A stretch of DNA of 64,000 bases from Tunicatimonas sp964551335 (GTDB taxonomy: Bacteria > Bacteroidota > Bacteroidia > Cytophagales > Cyclobacteriaceae): NCBI GenBank assembly GCA_964551335.1, contig CAZKCO010000022.1, positions 1 to 64,000 of the forward strand. The letters run 5' to 3'. Positions 27,632 through 36,487 of the stretch are shown here, piece by piece (positions within the stretch are counted from its first letter, which is position 1; each line of letters opens with the position of its first letter). The position numbers were made by a program, and so were the translations under genes. The notes beneath the pieces are model-generated. The model worked only from the letters and a program-made list of their open reading frames with translations. It was not told the origin of the DNA and made no database searches.

Positions 27632-28342
27632 TTAATTACTGCTTTGAAACCTGATGATATAATTGACTTCCCGTACTTTATTACTGGCATTCAGCAGGCG
27701 GTAGTTATTATTCAGCGAACTGCTACTGTCAATTTCAACCAACATGATGGTGCTCAGGTCAACCGGCTCTGCCAGCGAACTCCGGTCTACCAAGTCGGCC
27801 TGGCTGATGCCTACCTGGGTAATGGGTTTCCAGTAATCTGTTTCCAGCACACCGTGGGCATCGGCCGGGCTGCTGGGTTGCAAAGCTTTGTAATTTGTGG
27901 TTCCGGATTTTACCAAAAAACCTTTTTCGTAAGTGTTGCCGGAAGCATAGCTTTCCAGTTTCTTGCTTATCAGCAATTCATTGCCCGTCATGTTGACCGT
28001 AGTATTGGTAATGAACAGCACCTGGTTATCGAAATCGTAGGCAGAAAGATGGGTGTTTTGTAAGAAACTGTTTTCCTTCATTTTCACTTGAAGCAAAAAC
28101 TTATCTGTATCATCAATGGAAACCCAGGGTTCGCCATCAGCCGGGCCCGCATGTTCTGTTCTGATGAGGAAAGTAGCAGCACTTTTTTGCTTTTTGGAAA
28201 GGGTTTGGTAATGGGAAAGCAATGCTTCAGATGCTTTATCTGGTTGAACGCTGAAATATTGGTTCAGGTCGCCTTCAAAGCCTTCCAAAACTATTTGAAG
28301 GTTGAATAAAATCTTATATTTCTGTACAATGATGTCCATCAA
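27632..28342 (-). CDS. eCIS protein of unknown role between cap and sheath
   Basis: 236-residue protein with no family I can name. Residues about 135-170 (YEKGFLVKSGTTNYKALQ, followed by DYWKPI) resemble the small carbohydrate-binding modules of the CBM5/12 type that occur on tail proteins. The ATG overlaps the DUF4255 stop by four bases. Position suggests a cap adaptor or a surface-exposed sheath decoration. No signal peptide or membrane segment. Confidence 0.72.
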   Translation of the reverse strand: MMDIIVQKYKILFNLQIVLEGFEGDLNQYFSVQPDKASEALLSHYQTLSKKQKSAATFLIRTEHAGPADGEPWVSIDDTDKFLLQVKMKENSFLQNTHLSAYDFDNQVLFITNTTVNMTGNELLISKKLESYASGNTYEKGFLVKSGTTNYKALQPSSPADAHGVLETDYWKPITQVGISQADLVDRSSLAEPVDLSTIMLVEIDSSSSLNNNYRLLNASNKVREVNYIIRFQSSN

Positions 28343-28929
28343 TCTATCCTACCGAATTGGGCATTAATTTCTTTGATTGGTAATGCCTCGTGAGTAATCA
28401 AATTCTCGTCAACGGTGAGCATTCGCATTTTGTAGGTGACCGACGGCATGTAGTGCCCGCCCAGAGTGGTCCAAAGCTGATGCACCTGCTCTAAGTTGAG
28501 ATTCACCCAGTCGAAGATTAACTTTTCTATCCTAAAGTTATTTACCTGATTCACTTGGTCTAATTCCGGAGTATCTGCCGGAGTAAACACATATTTTCGC
28601 TGAAAGAACCGAACTACTTTCTCCAGCAAGGGAATAGCGTTATCGTAGTTGTGCGTAGCCGCAAACAACAAAGTGATGTTTAAATGAATAGCCGGATTCT
28701 TATAATGAATGACTGAGTTCTGCTTGATAAAGTTTTCCGGTGATTTGGCCACTCTATCTTCTTCCATATTAACAATGGATAGCACAAGCTTATCCTGCAA
28801 GTTCACTGTAAAATCATCACCATCGTTTACTTTGGATATATTGGCCAGAACGAGAGGTTCATCAGTCAAGCCGGGAGATATGTATTCGTTGATTAGGCCA
28901 ACGATAGTATGTAAGGCCTCGTAGACCAT
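28339..28929 (-). CDS. DUF4255 (Pvc16-like) cap/terminator protein
   Basis: 196-residue protein of the DUF4255/Pvc16_N family, the terminator that ends tube and sheath growth in eCIS. Typical parts are the N-terminal ALHTIVGLINEYI helix, ISKVNDGDDF, LVLSIVNMEEDRVAKSPEN, and PAIHLNITLLFAATHNYDN. It is the first gene of the operon, so the start of transcription should lie in the 288 bases upstream; I found no convincing promoter pair there. Confidence 0.92.
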   Translation of the reverse strand: MVYEALHTIVGLINEYISPGLTDEPLVLANISKVNDGDDFTVNLQDKLVLSIVNMEEDRVAKSPENFIKQNSVIHYKNPAIHLNITLLFAATHNYDNAIPLLEKVVRFFQRKYVFTPADTPELDQVNQVNNFRIEKLIFDWVNLNLEQVHQLWTTLGGHYMPSVTYKMRMLTVDENLITHEALPIKEINAQFGRID

Positions 28930-29217
28930 AGTGAGTGACTAGTGTTAGGTGTATGCTTAGTCAGTATTCCGAATTAGATTATGGGAACACTGTTGCTTTT
29001 TTATTAAAAAAGATAATAGAAAAGTAGGTGGTATTTTTGGCTGGTCAAAGGATAGATTATAACCAAAATTGAACTTGACTTAAGCTGGCTTATTACTGCT
29101 AAAATCTGGTAATCAGCAACTTATCCGATACGGCAACACCTAAAATTGACACGGTTTGTTGTAATCAGCTCTTAGAGGAATTAATCCCTGTCTTTAAGTA
29201 AATTCTTAATCAGAGAA

Positions 29218-30639
29218 TTACTGACTGAGCTGAGCTTTAGACATTATCCAGTCGTAAACATTAACTAACTCCCATCCCATAGGATTCCAACCTAGGAATG
29301 AACTACTACCTTTTAAGCGATGGCAGGGGCCATCTTTCTGATGAGCAACTTTATCATAGTCAAAATCGACCCTTATCAGTATTCTGAACAACTCACAGAT
29401 TGCAGTAAGTCGGTCAATATCAAACCGACTGGCTTTTCTTCGGAAAGCGTCAAATTTATATTCAAACCAATCGTAGTCCTGCATTTCTAATGTTGCCAGT
29501 ACCTCTAATAGCTTTTGTCCTAACGACCAGAATGATAGTTTTGAGTTTAGCTTGGCGGTGGACAGTTGTTTTATCGTTTGTTGATAATCCTGTTGAGAGA
29601 AATGGAGTGCCGCTTTAAATAGCTTCCATTTTCCTAGCAGGCATTGGTTGGTATCAGGAAAATTTAGGGCTTCTTGGCATAGGTTTTCTGCTTCAGTAAA
29701 ATTCCTGTTTCTCAGGTAAGCGAAGAATAGAACCTGTAGAGGGTATAACCGATCCTGACTCAAAGAGACGGAAAGTGTATGATAGGCCGGAGCAATTGCA
29801 TTCTGATAGTCGCGTAATTGCAGGTTGATCTCTGCTAGTTTGAGGTTTACTTCGGCTACTCTGGGTGTTGATTGAAGCAATGGTTCTTCATCTAAATACC
29901 GGAACAGTTCTTGGGCTATTGTTTTGGCTTTAGTAAATTCACTTTTCTGCAAACTACTCTCAAGAAGGGTCATCTTATGCAAGAAAAATGCTTTTCGGGA
30001 TGTATACTTCCCCTCTTCGTCATTTAGCTTCTTTAACGATGCTTCCGCTCTCTTTTCCCATTGGTTAATAGATTGCAAGGGTGGGCAAGGGGCAACCGAC
30101 ACATTTTGGTTTAGCCTTTTGGCATTCATGATCTGCTTTAGGCTATCGAAGGAGTTAGTAATCAACTTGTCATAATGACCCATCCTTTTCTGGCCACCAA
30201 CCGAGCTTTGATACGAGCGGAGGGTGTCGTCAGATGATAACTTTATATCAGGAAATTCGTACATTTCAGCCATCCGCGAAGTCTTTTCAAGTAATTCGGT
30301 TCCGATCTTATGTATCCCCCGAGACAGTAAGATTTTTCCCTGTAACAGCAATTTCAAACAAGCTAGCTCCTCAACAGCAATCTGAGTCTTTTCTTTATCG
30401 GCCGGCAGCAAAAGCATAAAATTTAGTATATCCTCTTTCAATCGTTTCTTCAAATGACAAAATGCTGAATTATTTTCCTGACCATAAATCAACATTGCAG
30501 TTTGTTTGTTACTACCAACTTTATCCGTCAAGAGGAGATCAAGGAGCTTTAATCGCTTAGAATTGGGGTTATAATAGGATTGAATAAATCGTATTTCGTG
30601 GGGTTTTAACTCGGCGATAAGACAACGTAAGTCCTTCAT
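29218..30639 (-). CDS. Helical-repeat protein of unknown function
   Basis: 473-residue protein with no recognised domain. The N-terminal 90 residues are charged and helical (ELKPHEIRFIQSYYNP, then CHLKKRLKEDILNFMLLLP), and the rest is rich in leucine and aromatic helix pairs that look like degenerate TPR repeats (for example LRDYQNAIAPAYHTLS, NFTEAENLCQEALNFP). It has no signal peptide or membrane segment. It is transcribed toward the eCIS operon with a 288-base gap, so it may be separate or a leader gene. A scaffold or regulator role is only a guess. Confidence 0.75.
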   Translation of the reverse strand: MKDLRCLIAELKPHEIRFIQSYYNPNSKRLKLLDLLLTDKVGSNKQTAMLIYGQENNSAFCHLKKRLKEDILNFMLLLPADKEKTQIAVEELACLKLLLQGKILLSRGIHKIGTELLEKTSRMAEMYEFPDIKLSSDDTLRSYQSSVGGQKRMGHYDKLITNSFDSLKQIMNAKRLNQNVSVAPCPPLQSINQWEKRAEASLKKLNDEEGKYTSRKAFFLHKMTLLESSLQKSEFTKAKTIAQELFRYLDEEPLLQSTPRVAEVNLKLAEINLQLRDYQNAIAPAYHTLSVSLSQDRLYPLQVLFFAYLRNRNFTEAENLCQEALNFPDTNQCLLGKWKLFKAALHFSQQDYQQTIKQLSTAKLNSKLSFWSLGQKLLEVLATLEMQDYDWFEYKFDAFRRKASRFDIDRLTAICELFRILIRVDFDYDKVAHQKDGPCHRLKGSSSFLGWNPMGWELVNVYDWIMSKAQLSQ

Positions 30640-30981
30640 GAGTAAGTGAGTTGATAGGTTGATCTAAGTGATACGAAGCAGTCACTGCTGCCATTACCGT
30701 CTTTTCCCTTTTACTCTCTTTAGTACCCCCACTGTTAGGCATTGTAACCTCAAATAGCGTTCATCTATTGCTCAATAGCTTGCCAAAGAACTACTAGAAA
30801 CCTTGACATCTAAGTTGAAAAGAAATTCCTAGTTTGTCAAATCCGAGCAGGAAAGAGAAATGACTGATAGTTAAGAGGCTATAATTGAAAGACTTGCTTT
30901 TGCTATTCCGAAAAATATTTGCGTTTTCCGGGGAAACAATATTGTCGAGGATGGGCGGATTTCGCTAAGGAAACGAAGCAC

Positions 30982-31014
30982 AAAAAAGCCCCTCTCAGAG
31001 AAAGGAGCTTTTAG
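30982..31014 (-). terminator. Intrinsic terminator hairpin
   Basis: Read on the minus strand, AAAAGCTCC and GGGGCTTTTTT pair around an inner CTC/GAG stem and end in a run of six T. This is a strong rho-independent terminator shape. It ends the short unit that starts near 31036, and not a long gene, because no long ORF lies just upstream. Confidence 0.65.
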
Positions 31015-31051
31015 CAACATCTGAATCCATTAACTTCTTGATACAAAGGTA
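30995..31051 (-). ncRNA. Candidate short RNA or leader-peptide unit
   Basis: On the minus strand, TACCTTTG at 31051-31044 matches the Bacteroidota -7 element; the -33 position is weak (GGTT). Fourteen bases further on, an ATG at 31030 opens an 11-codon ORF (MDSDVAKSSFL) whose stop lies inside the terminator hairpin. The transcript would be about 55 nt. It could be an attenuator leader, a small RNA, or chance. The next gene downstream starts 340 bases later. Confidence 0.35.
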
Positions 31052-31411
31052 GGGAGGCATCCGAATAATAAACCTGGCCACAGCCCTAAAACTTACACAT
31101 GTGGATAACCAACTCTATATTTGCTCTGTATGCTAGATAGCTCTTACATTGAAGTGGTGGGGTAAAAAATGTCTACCTGGGATAAATAGGAAGAATAGAT
31201 TGATTTTCTAATTTTAGTAGAATATACGTTTTACCGGATTTAGGCAGAAAATATAAAAAATGGTGATAATGTTTCTGTTTGGTATAGGTAGTAACCCGAT
31301 TGGTAAGTAGGATATCGGCTATTTCTATAGCATTTAGCATCTTATTTATCGGTCTTAAGCAGAGAAATAACCTGATCTCTCACTTCAAAAATTAATACCA
31401 GTACTTCTTCA

Positions 31412-33124
31412 CTAATCCCTCTGATAGATAGTATTACCCTCCTTAATGGTTTCTAAAACCTGAATATTCAACAGTTCGGAGGGATCAACTTTCAGTGGGT
31501 TTTTATCCAGAATCACCAAATCCGCTAGTTTGCCCGCTTCCAACGTGCCTTTGATGTCCTCCTCAAAATGCTGCCGGGCACCCCAGATCGTAATTGTTTT
31601 CAGGGCTTCGTAAGGCGTCAGTCGCTGGTCAGGGCCGAGGGTCTTTCCCGATCGGGTTTCGCGATTTACGGTGGCCCACAAAACCATCATTAAGTTTGGC
31701 AAGGCTACCGGGGCATCGGTATGGCTGGTAGGTTTCAGGCCCAGACCCAGGGCTGTTCGCATCGGACTGATGTTCTGAGCTTTCTCCTCACCGATTAGTT
31801 GGGTGTGCCAGTCGCCCCAGTAGAAGGTATGCATGGGGAACAGGGAGGGAATGATATCCATCGTAGCTAGCGAATCCATCTGATCCATCCGAACGTATTG
31901 CCCGTGAATGAGTACGTGCCGTCGATCATCGTTTCCATAGGTATCAATAGCGGGACGCATGCACCGCAGTAATTGGTCTACCGCCGCATCGCCGTTGGCG
32001 TGGGTCAGTAGTTGCCAGTCATTTTCAAAGGCTTGGTTTACAATTCTCTGAACCACTGAGTCCTGCGGTATGGCCGGGTAGCCCGCGTAGTCATTGTCGG
32101 CACCTTCCGGCGGAATCAGGTAGGGTTCCGTACGCCAGGCGGTTCTGCCCTGGGGCGATCCATCCAGAGTCAATTTCATACCACCGATCCGGTACCCGTT
32201 TTGGTAGGTTGGCCCGTACCATTCCGAATCAATAAGATCCGCAGCCGTATAGTCAATGTAGGAGACCACATCCAGATAAAGTTTCTCCCGTTCGGCGTAA
32301 GAGACCAATTGGTCATGCGTACTCTTCATCGCCCGGCCTTCCTGTACGGTAGTGTACCCAAAGCTGGCCGCACTTTTCTGGGCTTCGTCCAGAAAGTAGT
32401 CGGAAGTTGCGGTATCCCTGGGGGTTAAAATGGGAAAGAAGAGTGGGATAGCGGCTAGCTCCTCCAGCACCCCGTTGGGCTCGTTGCTACCCGCCACTCG
32501 GCGAATGATGCCTCCCTCCGGGTCGGGGGTTTCGGCCGTAATCCCGTTCATCTCTAACCCTTTGCTGTTCATGGAGCAGAAATGGCCGGAGATGTGGATG
32601 ATGCAGATAGGTAGTTCGGTAGATACCTGATCTAAGTCGGCCTTGGTAGGAAAGCGGCCTTCGGCTAGTACGGCATCGTCAAAGCCCATTCCTACAATCC
32701 AGCCGTTGGTTTTATCGGTACCGTTGGCTTCGTGCCACTCGCGCAATTCGTCGAGCAGGGCCGGAATGTCGTTGACAACCCCGTCGGGTTCAGCCAGCAG
32801 ATTGGCTACTACCGCCTGGCCACCCAGCGCCGAAAAATGGATGTGCCCATCGAAAAAACCGGGCAGCATTGTTTTTCCGGCCAGGTCTATCAGCCGGGCA
32901 TTGGCATAGTTTTCTTCAGCTTCGGCCTGGGTACCCACAAATACGATTGTGTTATCCTCTGTTACTACTGCTTCAGCGTAGGTTGGTTGATCGCCTTCCA
33001 TGGTGATGATATCTCCACCAAAATACATGGCTGAGTTGAAAACACTATCTTGCGTTTCATTATCAGGAGCACTACAAGCTACCAGTACATTAAATACAAT
33101 AATTGAGTAACATAGTGATTTCAT
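31412..33124 (-). CDS. Amidohydrolase family lipoprotein (YtcJ/AmdHyd3-like)
   Basis: 570-residue metal-dependent amidohydrolase of the YtcJ-like group, which hydrolyses amide or related bonds of unknown substrates. The lipoprotein signal ends at Cys17 (LVAC). The metal-binding HIH lies at 94-96 (FFDGHIHFSA), further ligands are expected at THANGDAAVDQLL and the SHTDAPV motif, and the C-terminal domain returns to the small beta sandwich (LADLVILDKNPLKVDP). It is monocistronic. Membrane-anchored periplasmic placement is inferred from the lipobox. Confidence 0.9.
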   Translation of the reverse strand: MKSLCYSIIVFNVLVACSAPDNETQDSVFNSAMYFGGDIITMEGDQPTYAEAVVTEDNTIVFVGTQAEAEENYANARLIDLAGKTMLPGFFDGHIHFSALGGQAVVANLLAEPDGVVNDIPALLDELREWHEANGTDKTNGWIVGMGFDDAVLAEGRFPTKADLDQVSTELPICIIHISGHFCSMNSKGLEMNGITAETPDPEGGIIRRVAGSNEPNGVLEELAAIPLFFPILTPRDTATSDYFLDEAQKSAASFGYTTVQEGRAMKSTHDQLVSYAEREKLYLDVVSYIDYTAADLIDSEWYGPTYQNGYRIGGMKLTLDGSPQGRTAWRTEPYLIPPEGADNDYAGYPAIPQDSVVQRIVNQAFENDWQLLTHANGDAAVDQLLRCMRPAIDTYGNDDRRHVLIHGQYVRMDQMDSLATMDIIPSLFPMHTFYWGDWHTQLIGEEKAQNISPMRTALGLGLKPTSHTDAPVALPNLMMVLWATVNRETRSGKTLGPDQRLTPYEALKTITIWGARQHFEEDIKGTLEAGKLADLVILDKNPLKVDPSELLNIQVLETIKEGNTIYQRD

Positions 33125-33223
33125 ACAATGAAGGAAGTAAGGAAATAAGAGTTATGAGACTCTCCACTATGGCCTATTAACCAATGTAGCATTTTTTTTC
33201 GATATCATGATTCTGTGGGCTCA

Positions 33224-33550
33224 CTAACTTTTCTGATCAACTACTGGTGCATTACTATTCAACCAGGATACAAATAGTTTATATCCTATCGATACAATGA
33301 TGGCCCCGGTAAACAACCTAATAAATCCTGACAAAACAAACCCGCCAATTACTCCTAAAAATATGACCATCATGGGCACTGCCGCACCTCGGCCAAATAG
33401 TATTGGCTTCAGTATATTATCTGAAATACCTACCGCGATTAGGCTGATTAACCAAGGGGTAGTCGGAAGGGGTTTCATATGCGAAAATAGCCAAACTACC
33501 ACTAGCAGAGTAACCAGCACAATGAGTAGATGAAGGAGAGCTATAATCAA
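33224..33550 (-). CDS. Small membrane protein, three hydrophobic segments
   Basis: 108-residue protein with hydrophobic segments at about 2-25, 32-55 and 62-95. The start is MIIALLHLLIVLVTLLVV, the family unknown to me. The sequence reads like a PurR-regulated-permease fragment or a small AI-2E-related protein (ILKPILFGRGAAVPMM is the usual core pattern of the AI-2E/PerM family, LKPxLxGRxxxxP). It is much shorter than PerM (about 350 residues), so it is either a C-terminal-like fragment or a short relative. Confidence 0.6.
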   Translation of the reverse strand: MIIALLHLLIVLVTLLVVVWLFSHMKPLPTTPWLISLIAVGISDNILKPILFGRGAAVPMMVIFLGVIGGFVLSGFIRLFTGAIIVSIGYKLFVSWLNSNAPVVDQKS

Positions 33551-33560
33551 TACGATCAGA

Positions 33561-34016
33561 TTATTCAGGGTAGTATATTAAACTAAAAAACCGGCCATTC
33601 ACCCCAATCATCGGGTCCCACCACTCCTGCTTTTCGCTAAGTCTTTCCTCATCGATAATAATGTCGTTGATACTAATAAAATAGTTTACCCCTACTTTAT
33701 TGGCCCAGTATTTTGCTCCCAGGTTTACCCCCAAAGCCCAGCCTTTAAGAATTGCATCTTCCCCAAACTCGAAGTTTTCGTATACCGAATAGTCGGCATT
33801 AAACCCGAAGATGTTTTGATTGACGGTAAAGTCTACTCTTAGCGGGCCACTAATGGCTTCATCGCCCAGTTCGGCAAAAGTGCCGTCGAACGCAAACGAT
33901 AGCCGCTTGTAGCGGACACTAGCAATTACCTGAAAGCCACTGTTCGTCAGGTAGGTGAGGTCTTTATTAGCCTGGAAAGTAATACATAAAAAATCAATAC
34001 CGAATTTCGCGTACAT
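33561..34016 (-). pseudogene. Truncated outer-membrane beta-barrel remnant
   Basis: An open frame of 151 codons encodes alternating hydrophobic and polar strands (FQVIASVRYKRLSFAFDG, LGVNLGAKYWANKVGVNY) and WWDPMIGVNGRF, a pattern seen near the end of Bacteroidota beta-barrel proteins. It has no signal peptide, and the frame stays open 15 codons upstream of the ATG to an in-frame stop, with no start in between. At the 3' end it stops soon after the WWDP motif, where relatives normally continue with several strands. I read it as missing both ends. A run of eight T just upstream could mark a frameshift. Confidence 0.5.
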
Positions 34017-34199
34017 CAGAGATAATCGGTACCGGTTCGTCAGGCGATAAAAAAAATGGCATTAGTTCTAAATAAACCACCGAAGTCGCAAGGCAACCAA
34101 AAAAACTCCCTTCTCCGAATATCTAAACCCAGTAGAATACAGAGCTAGAATCAGAAATGTGCTACCGTAAATATACCTATTGGCTTACAGTACCAGCTT

Positions 34200-34469
34200 C
34201 TATTGAAGTACCGTACGGTCAGTACTGCTTTTACTCGTCCTTGGTTTCGGATCGATTGCCTTTAAAATAAGTAAGCAAGCGATGATGGTGATAGACGTCA
34301 AAATCTCTTTAAAAAACATACTTTCGTTAAGACCCGTCAATACCACCACCCATAATCCAAGTACTACCCAAACCCCGGCTGTGTTAACAGATAGCCTTTG
34401 CTTAGGTGTTTTTGTTTGCACCTTGGTTACTGTGCCAATTTCCGTAATGTGTTTTGTTGATTTTTGCAT
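34200..34469 (-). CDS. Small hypothetical membrane protein
   Basis: 89 residues from the chosen ATG (a longer frame to 34517 exists, but its first 16 residues look unlike a start). Hydrophilic N-terminus, then two hydrophobic segments at about 33-50 and 58-75 with a short loop (NESMFFKEILT), and a charged tail. Not recognised. No neighbour on the same strand suggests a role. Confidence 0.5.
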   Translation of the reverse strand: MQKSTKHITEIGTVTKVQTKTPKQRLSVNTAGVWVVLGLWVVVLTGLNESMFFKEILTSITIIACLLILKAIDPKPRTSKSSTDRTVLQ

Positions 34470-34517
34470 TGTCTCTATTCTGTAGTTTACTTGGCAAAGT
34501 TTAAAAATTATTTTCAT

Positions 34518-34933
34518 ATATTTTCATTTATGTTTTATATGAACTTTATAAAATTTTTTAATGATTTCATTTTATATTACTCGATAGTTTTTCTTATCTC
34601 TTAGCGGACTAAGGCGGGGGCAGTGTACGAATCCCCGCAGCGGACCGGATAGAGCATAGTGATAGGGCTATAGCTTCCTTAGCTGCTCTTTCGCCCGTCT
34701 GTGGTCTAATCTTCTTATTTCTTTCAGGAAAATCTAAATGTTCAAAGTCAGGAATCACCATTTATGGAGCTGGCCTGCTTACGTGTAGAAGTTGGCTGAC
34801 AAGCAGTTAAAAACCATTGAATTTGATCTAGAGACTTAAAGCATGCTTAGAGGTAGCTTATGTACCGATAATATTCTATTATGCAATGCAGTAAGAAAAA
34901 GAGCGCGTCTTCACCCTAGTTAAAAACGCACGC
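34518..34933. other. Intergenic stretch with a GC-rich hairpin
   Basis: About 415 bases before the sulfatase gene. At about 34613-34640 a GC-rich inverted repeat (GCGGGG, 13-base loop, CCCCGC) stands out in AT-rich surroundings; it resembles a T-arm, but there is no tRNA. No ORF is convincing. Confidence 0.35.
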
Positions 34934-36427
34934 ATGAAAATAATACACTACCTGATACTAGCTTTATGGGGCGGAATGCTGGGAATAGTCAAACCATCCG
35001 TGGCGGCTGACCCTCAACCCAATATTGTTTTTTTCTTCGTGGATGATATGGGCTGGCAGGAAACTTCGGTGCCCTTCCACACAGAGGCGACGGAACTGAA
35101 TAATCGTTACCATACTCCTCATATGGAAGCGCTCGCTCGTGAAGGTATGAAGTTCACCCAGGCCTACGCCTACGCGGTTTGCTCTCCCTCCCGGGTAAGT
35201 CTGATGACCGGCATAAATGGTGCCCGCCACCAGGTTACAAACTGGACACTACGAAAGAATCAGTCGCCCGACCCCAATCACCCCAAAATAGCGGCGCCCA
35301 TGTGGAACATGAACGGACTGAGTGATAGGGGCGGAGTAGAGCGCAGCTTTGTGGCACAGACATTACCCATGCGGTTAAAGGAAGCCGGTTACAAAACCAT
35401 CCACGTAGGTAAGGCCCACTTTGGGGCCAAAGATACTCCTGGCGCCAATCCTGAAAATTTAGGTTTTGACGTGAACATCGCCGGTCATGCGGCGGGTGGG
35501 CCGGGCAGCTACTACGGAGATAAGAATTTTAGTGCCGTGTGGCGGGATGGGGACGAAATCTGGGATGTGCCCGGTCTGGAAAAATACCACGGACAAAAGA
35601 TCAATCTTACCGAAGCACTCACTCGGGAAGCTAATCAGGCCATGGAAGTGGCGGTAAATGAGGAAAAGCCCTTTTATTTGTATTTGTCGCATTATACCGT
35701 GCACGCTCCCTGGGAAGAAGACCGGCGGTTCTACCAAAAGTATCTGGATCAGGGATTAGACGAATTTAGTGCCATGCGGGCATCTATGATAGAGAGCATG
35801 GACCACTCCCTGGGCGACGTACTGGCCAAGCTGGAGGAGTTAGGGATAGAAGAAAATACCATTGTGGTGTTTATGTCCGACAACGGAGCCCCCAAGCAGG
35901 TGGCCCTCAATAAGCCGCTGCGCGGACATAAGCTGACTCCCTACGAAGGGGGGGTACGGGTGCCCATGATCGTGAAGTGGCCGGGCGTATCTACTGCCGG
36001 ATCGGTTTGCAACCAGTACGTAATGATCGATGATGTGTTTCCTTCCTTTCTGGAAATGGCGGGCGTGCCGTTAACCAATACCGATCTAGACGGGAAGAGT
36101 TGGGCCCCGCTGGTAAAAGGGGAGAGCATTGAGTCTGAGGACCGGGCTATCTTCTGGCACTTTCCCCATACCTACGATCAGTATCCGTACAGTTCGATTC
36201 GTCAGGGAAAGTGGAAGCTTATTTACCTGCATACTGACCGCACTATCGAGCTGTATGACCTGACCGAAGATATTAGCGAGGAGCAAAACCTGGCGAGTCA
36301 GCATCCCGAAGTCGTCAAGGAGCTAGCTGAACGGTTGACCAACTATCTGAAGGAGGCTGATGCCGGTATGCCGCTGGATAAGCAGACCGGCAAAGTGGTA
36401 GAATATCCCACTGAAATTATCATGTAG
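34934..36427 (+). CDS. Sulfatase (type I, formylglycine-dependent)
   Basis: 497-residue sulfatase that removes sulfate esters, probably from a polysaccharide. A Sec signal peptide covers about 1-25 (cleavage near SVAA). The active-site signature CSPSR lies at 83-87, with Cys83 the residue converted to formylglycine, so a maturase is needed. Metal ligands are in FVDDMGW (Asp37/Asp38) and MSDNGAP. Residues about 445-497 are the usual C-terminal cap (WKLIYLHTDRTIELYDL). It is the first gene of a plus-strand saccharide group; the next gene begins one base after it in the open frame. Confidence 0.93.
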   Translation: MKIIHYLILALWGGMLGIVKPSVAADPQPNIVFFFVDDMGWQETSVPFHTEATELNNRYHTPHMEALAREGMKFTQAYAYAVCSPSRVSLMTGINGARHQVTNWTLRKNQSPDPNHPKIAAPMWNMNGLSDRGGVERSFVAQTLPMRLKEAGYKTIHVGKAHFGAKDTPGANPENLGFDVNIAGHAAGGPGSYYGDKNFSAVWRDGDEIWDVPGLEKYHGQKINLTEALTREANQAMEVAVNEEKPFYLYLSHYTVHAPWEEDRRFYQKYLDQGLDEFSAMRASMIESMDHSLGDVLAKLEELGIEENTIVVFMSDNGAPKQVALNKPLRGHKLTPYEGGVRVPMIVKWPGVSTAGSVCNQYVMIDDVFPSFLEMAGVPLTNTDLDGKSWAPLVKGESIESEDRAIFWHFPHTYDQYPYSSIRQGKWKLIYLHTDRTIELYDLTEDISEEQNLASQHPEVVKELAERLTNYLKEADAGMPLDKQTGKVVEYPTEIIM

Positions 36428-36487
36428 ATGGGTAAGTCCATCATCGTACAGCACCAACATATATTTTACATCCGAATGCGCCCAAAA

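Larger units (their letters stand above)
30640..31411. other. Long intergenic region with a small terminator-bounded unit
   Basis: About 770 bases between the amidohydrolase 3' end and the helical-repeat gene start. Apart from the terminator/mini-ORF unit described separately at 30982-31051, I see no ORF with coding character. The stretch 31060-31411 is AT-rich and featureless to my reading. Confidence 0.4.

Noticed and set aside
28930..29217. Possible eCIS promoter (TATCCTTTG near 29046-29054, minus strand)
   Set aside because: The element has one extra base compared with TAnnTTTG and no TTG at 19-21 bases upstream, so I do not call it.
34613..34640. T-arm-like GC-rich hairpin
   Set aside because: The loop is 13 bases and the rest of the cloverleaf is absent; not a tRNA and no att-like repeat is visible.
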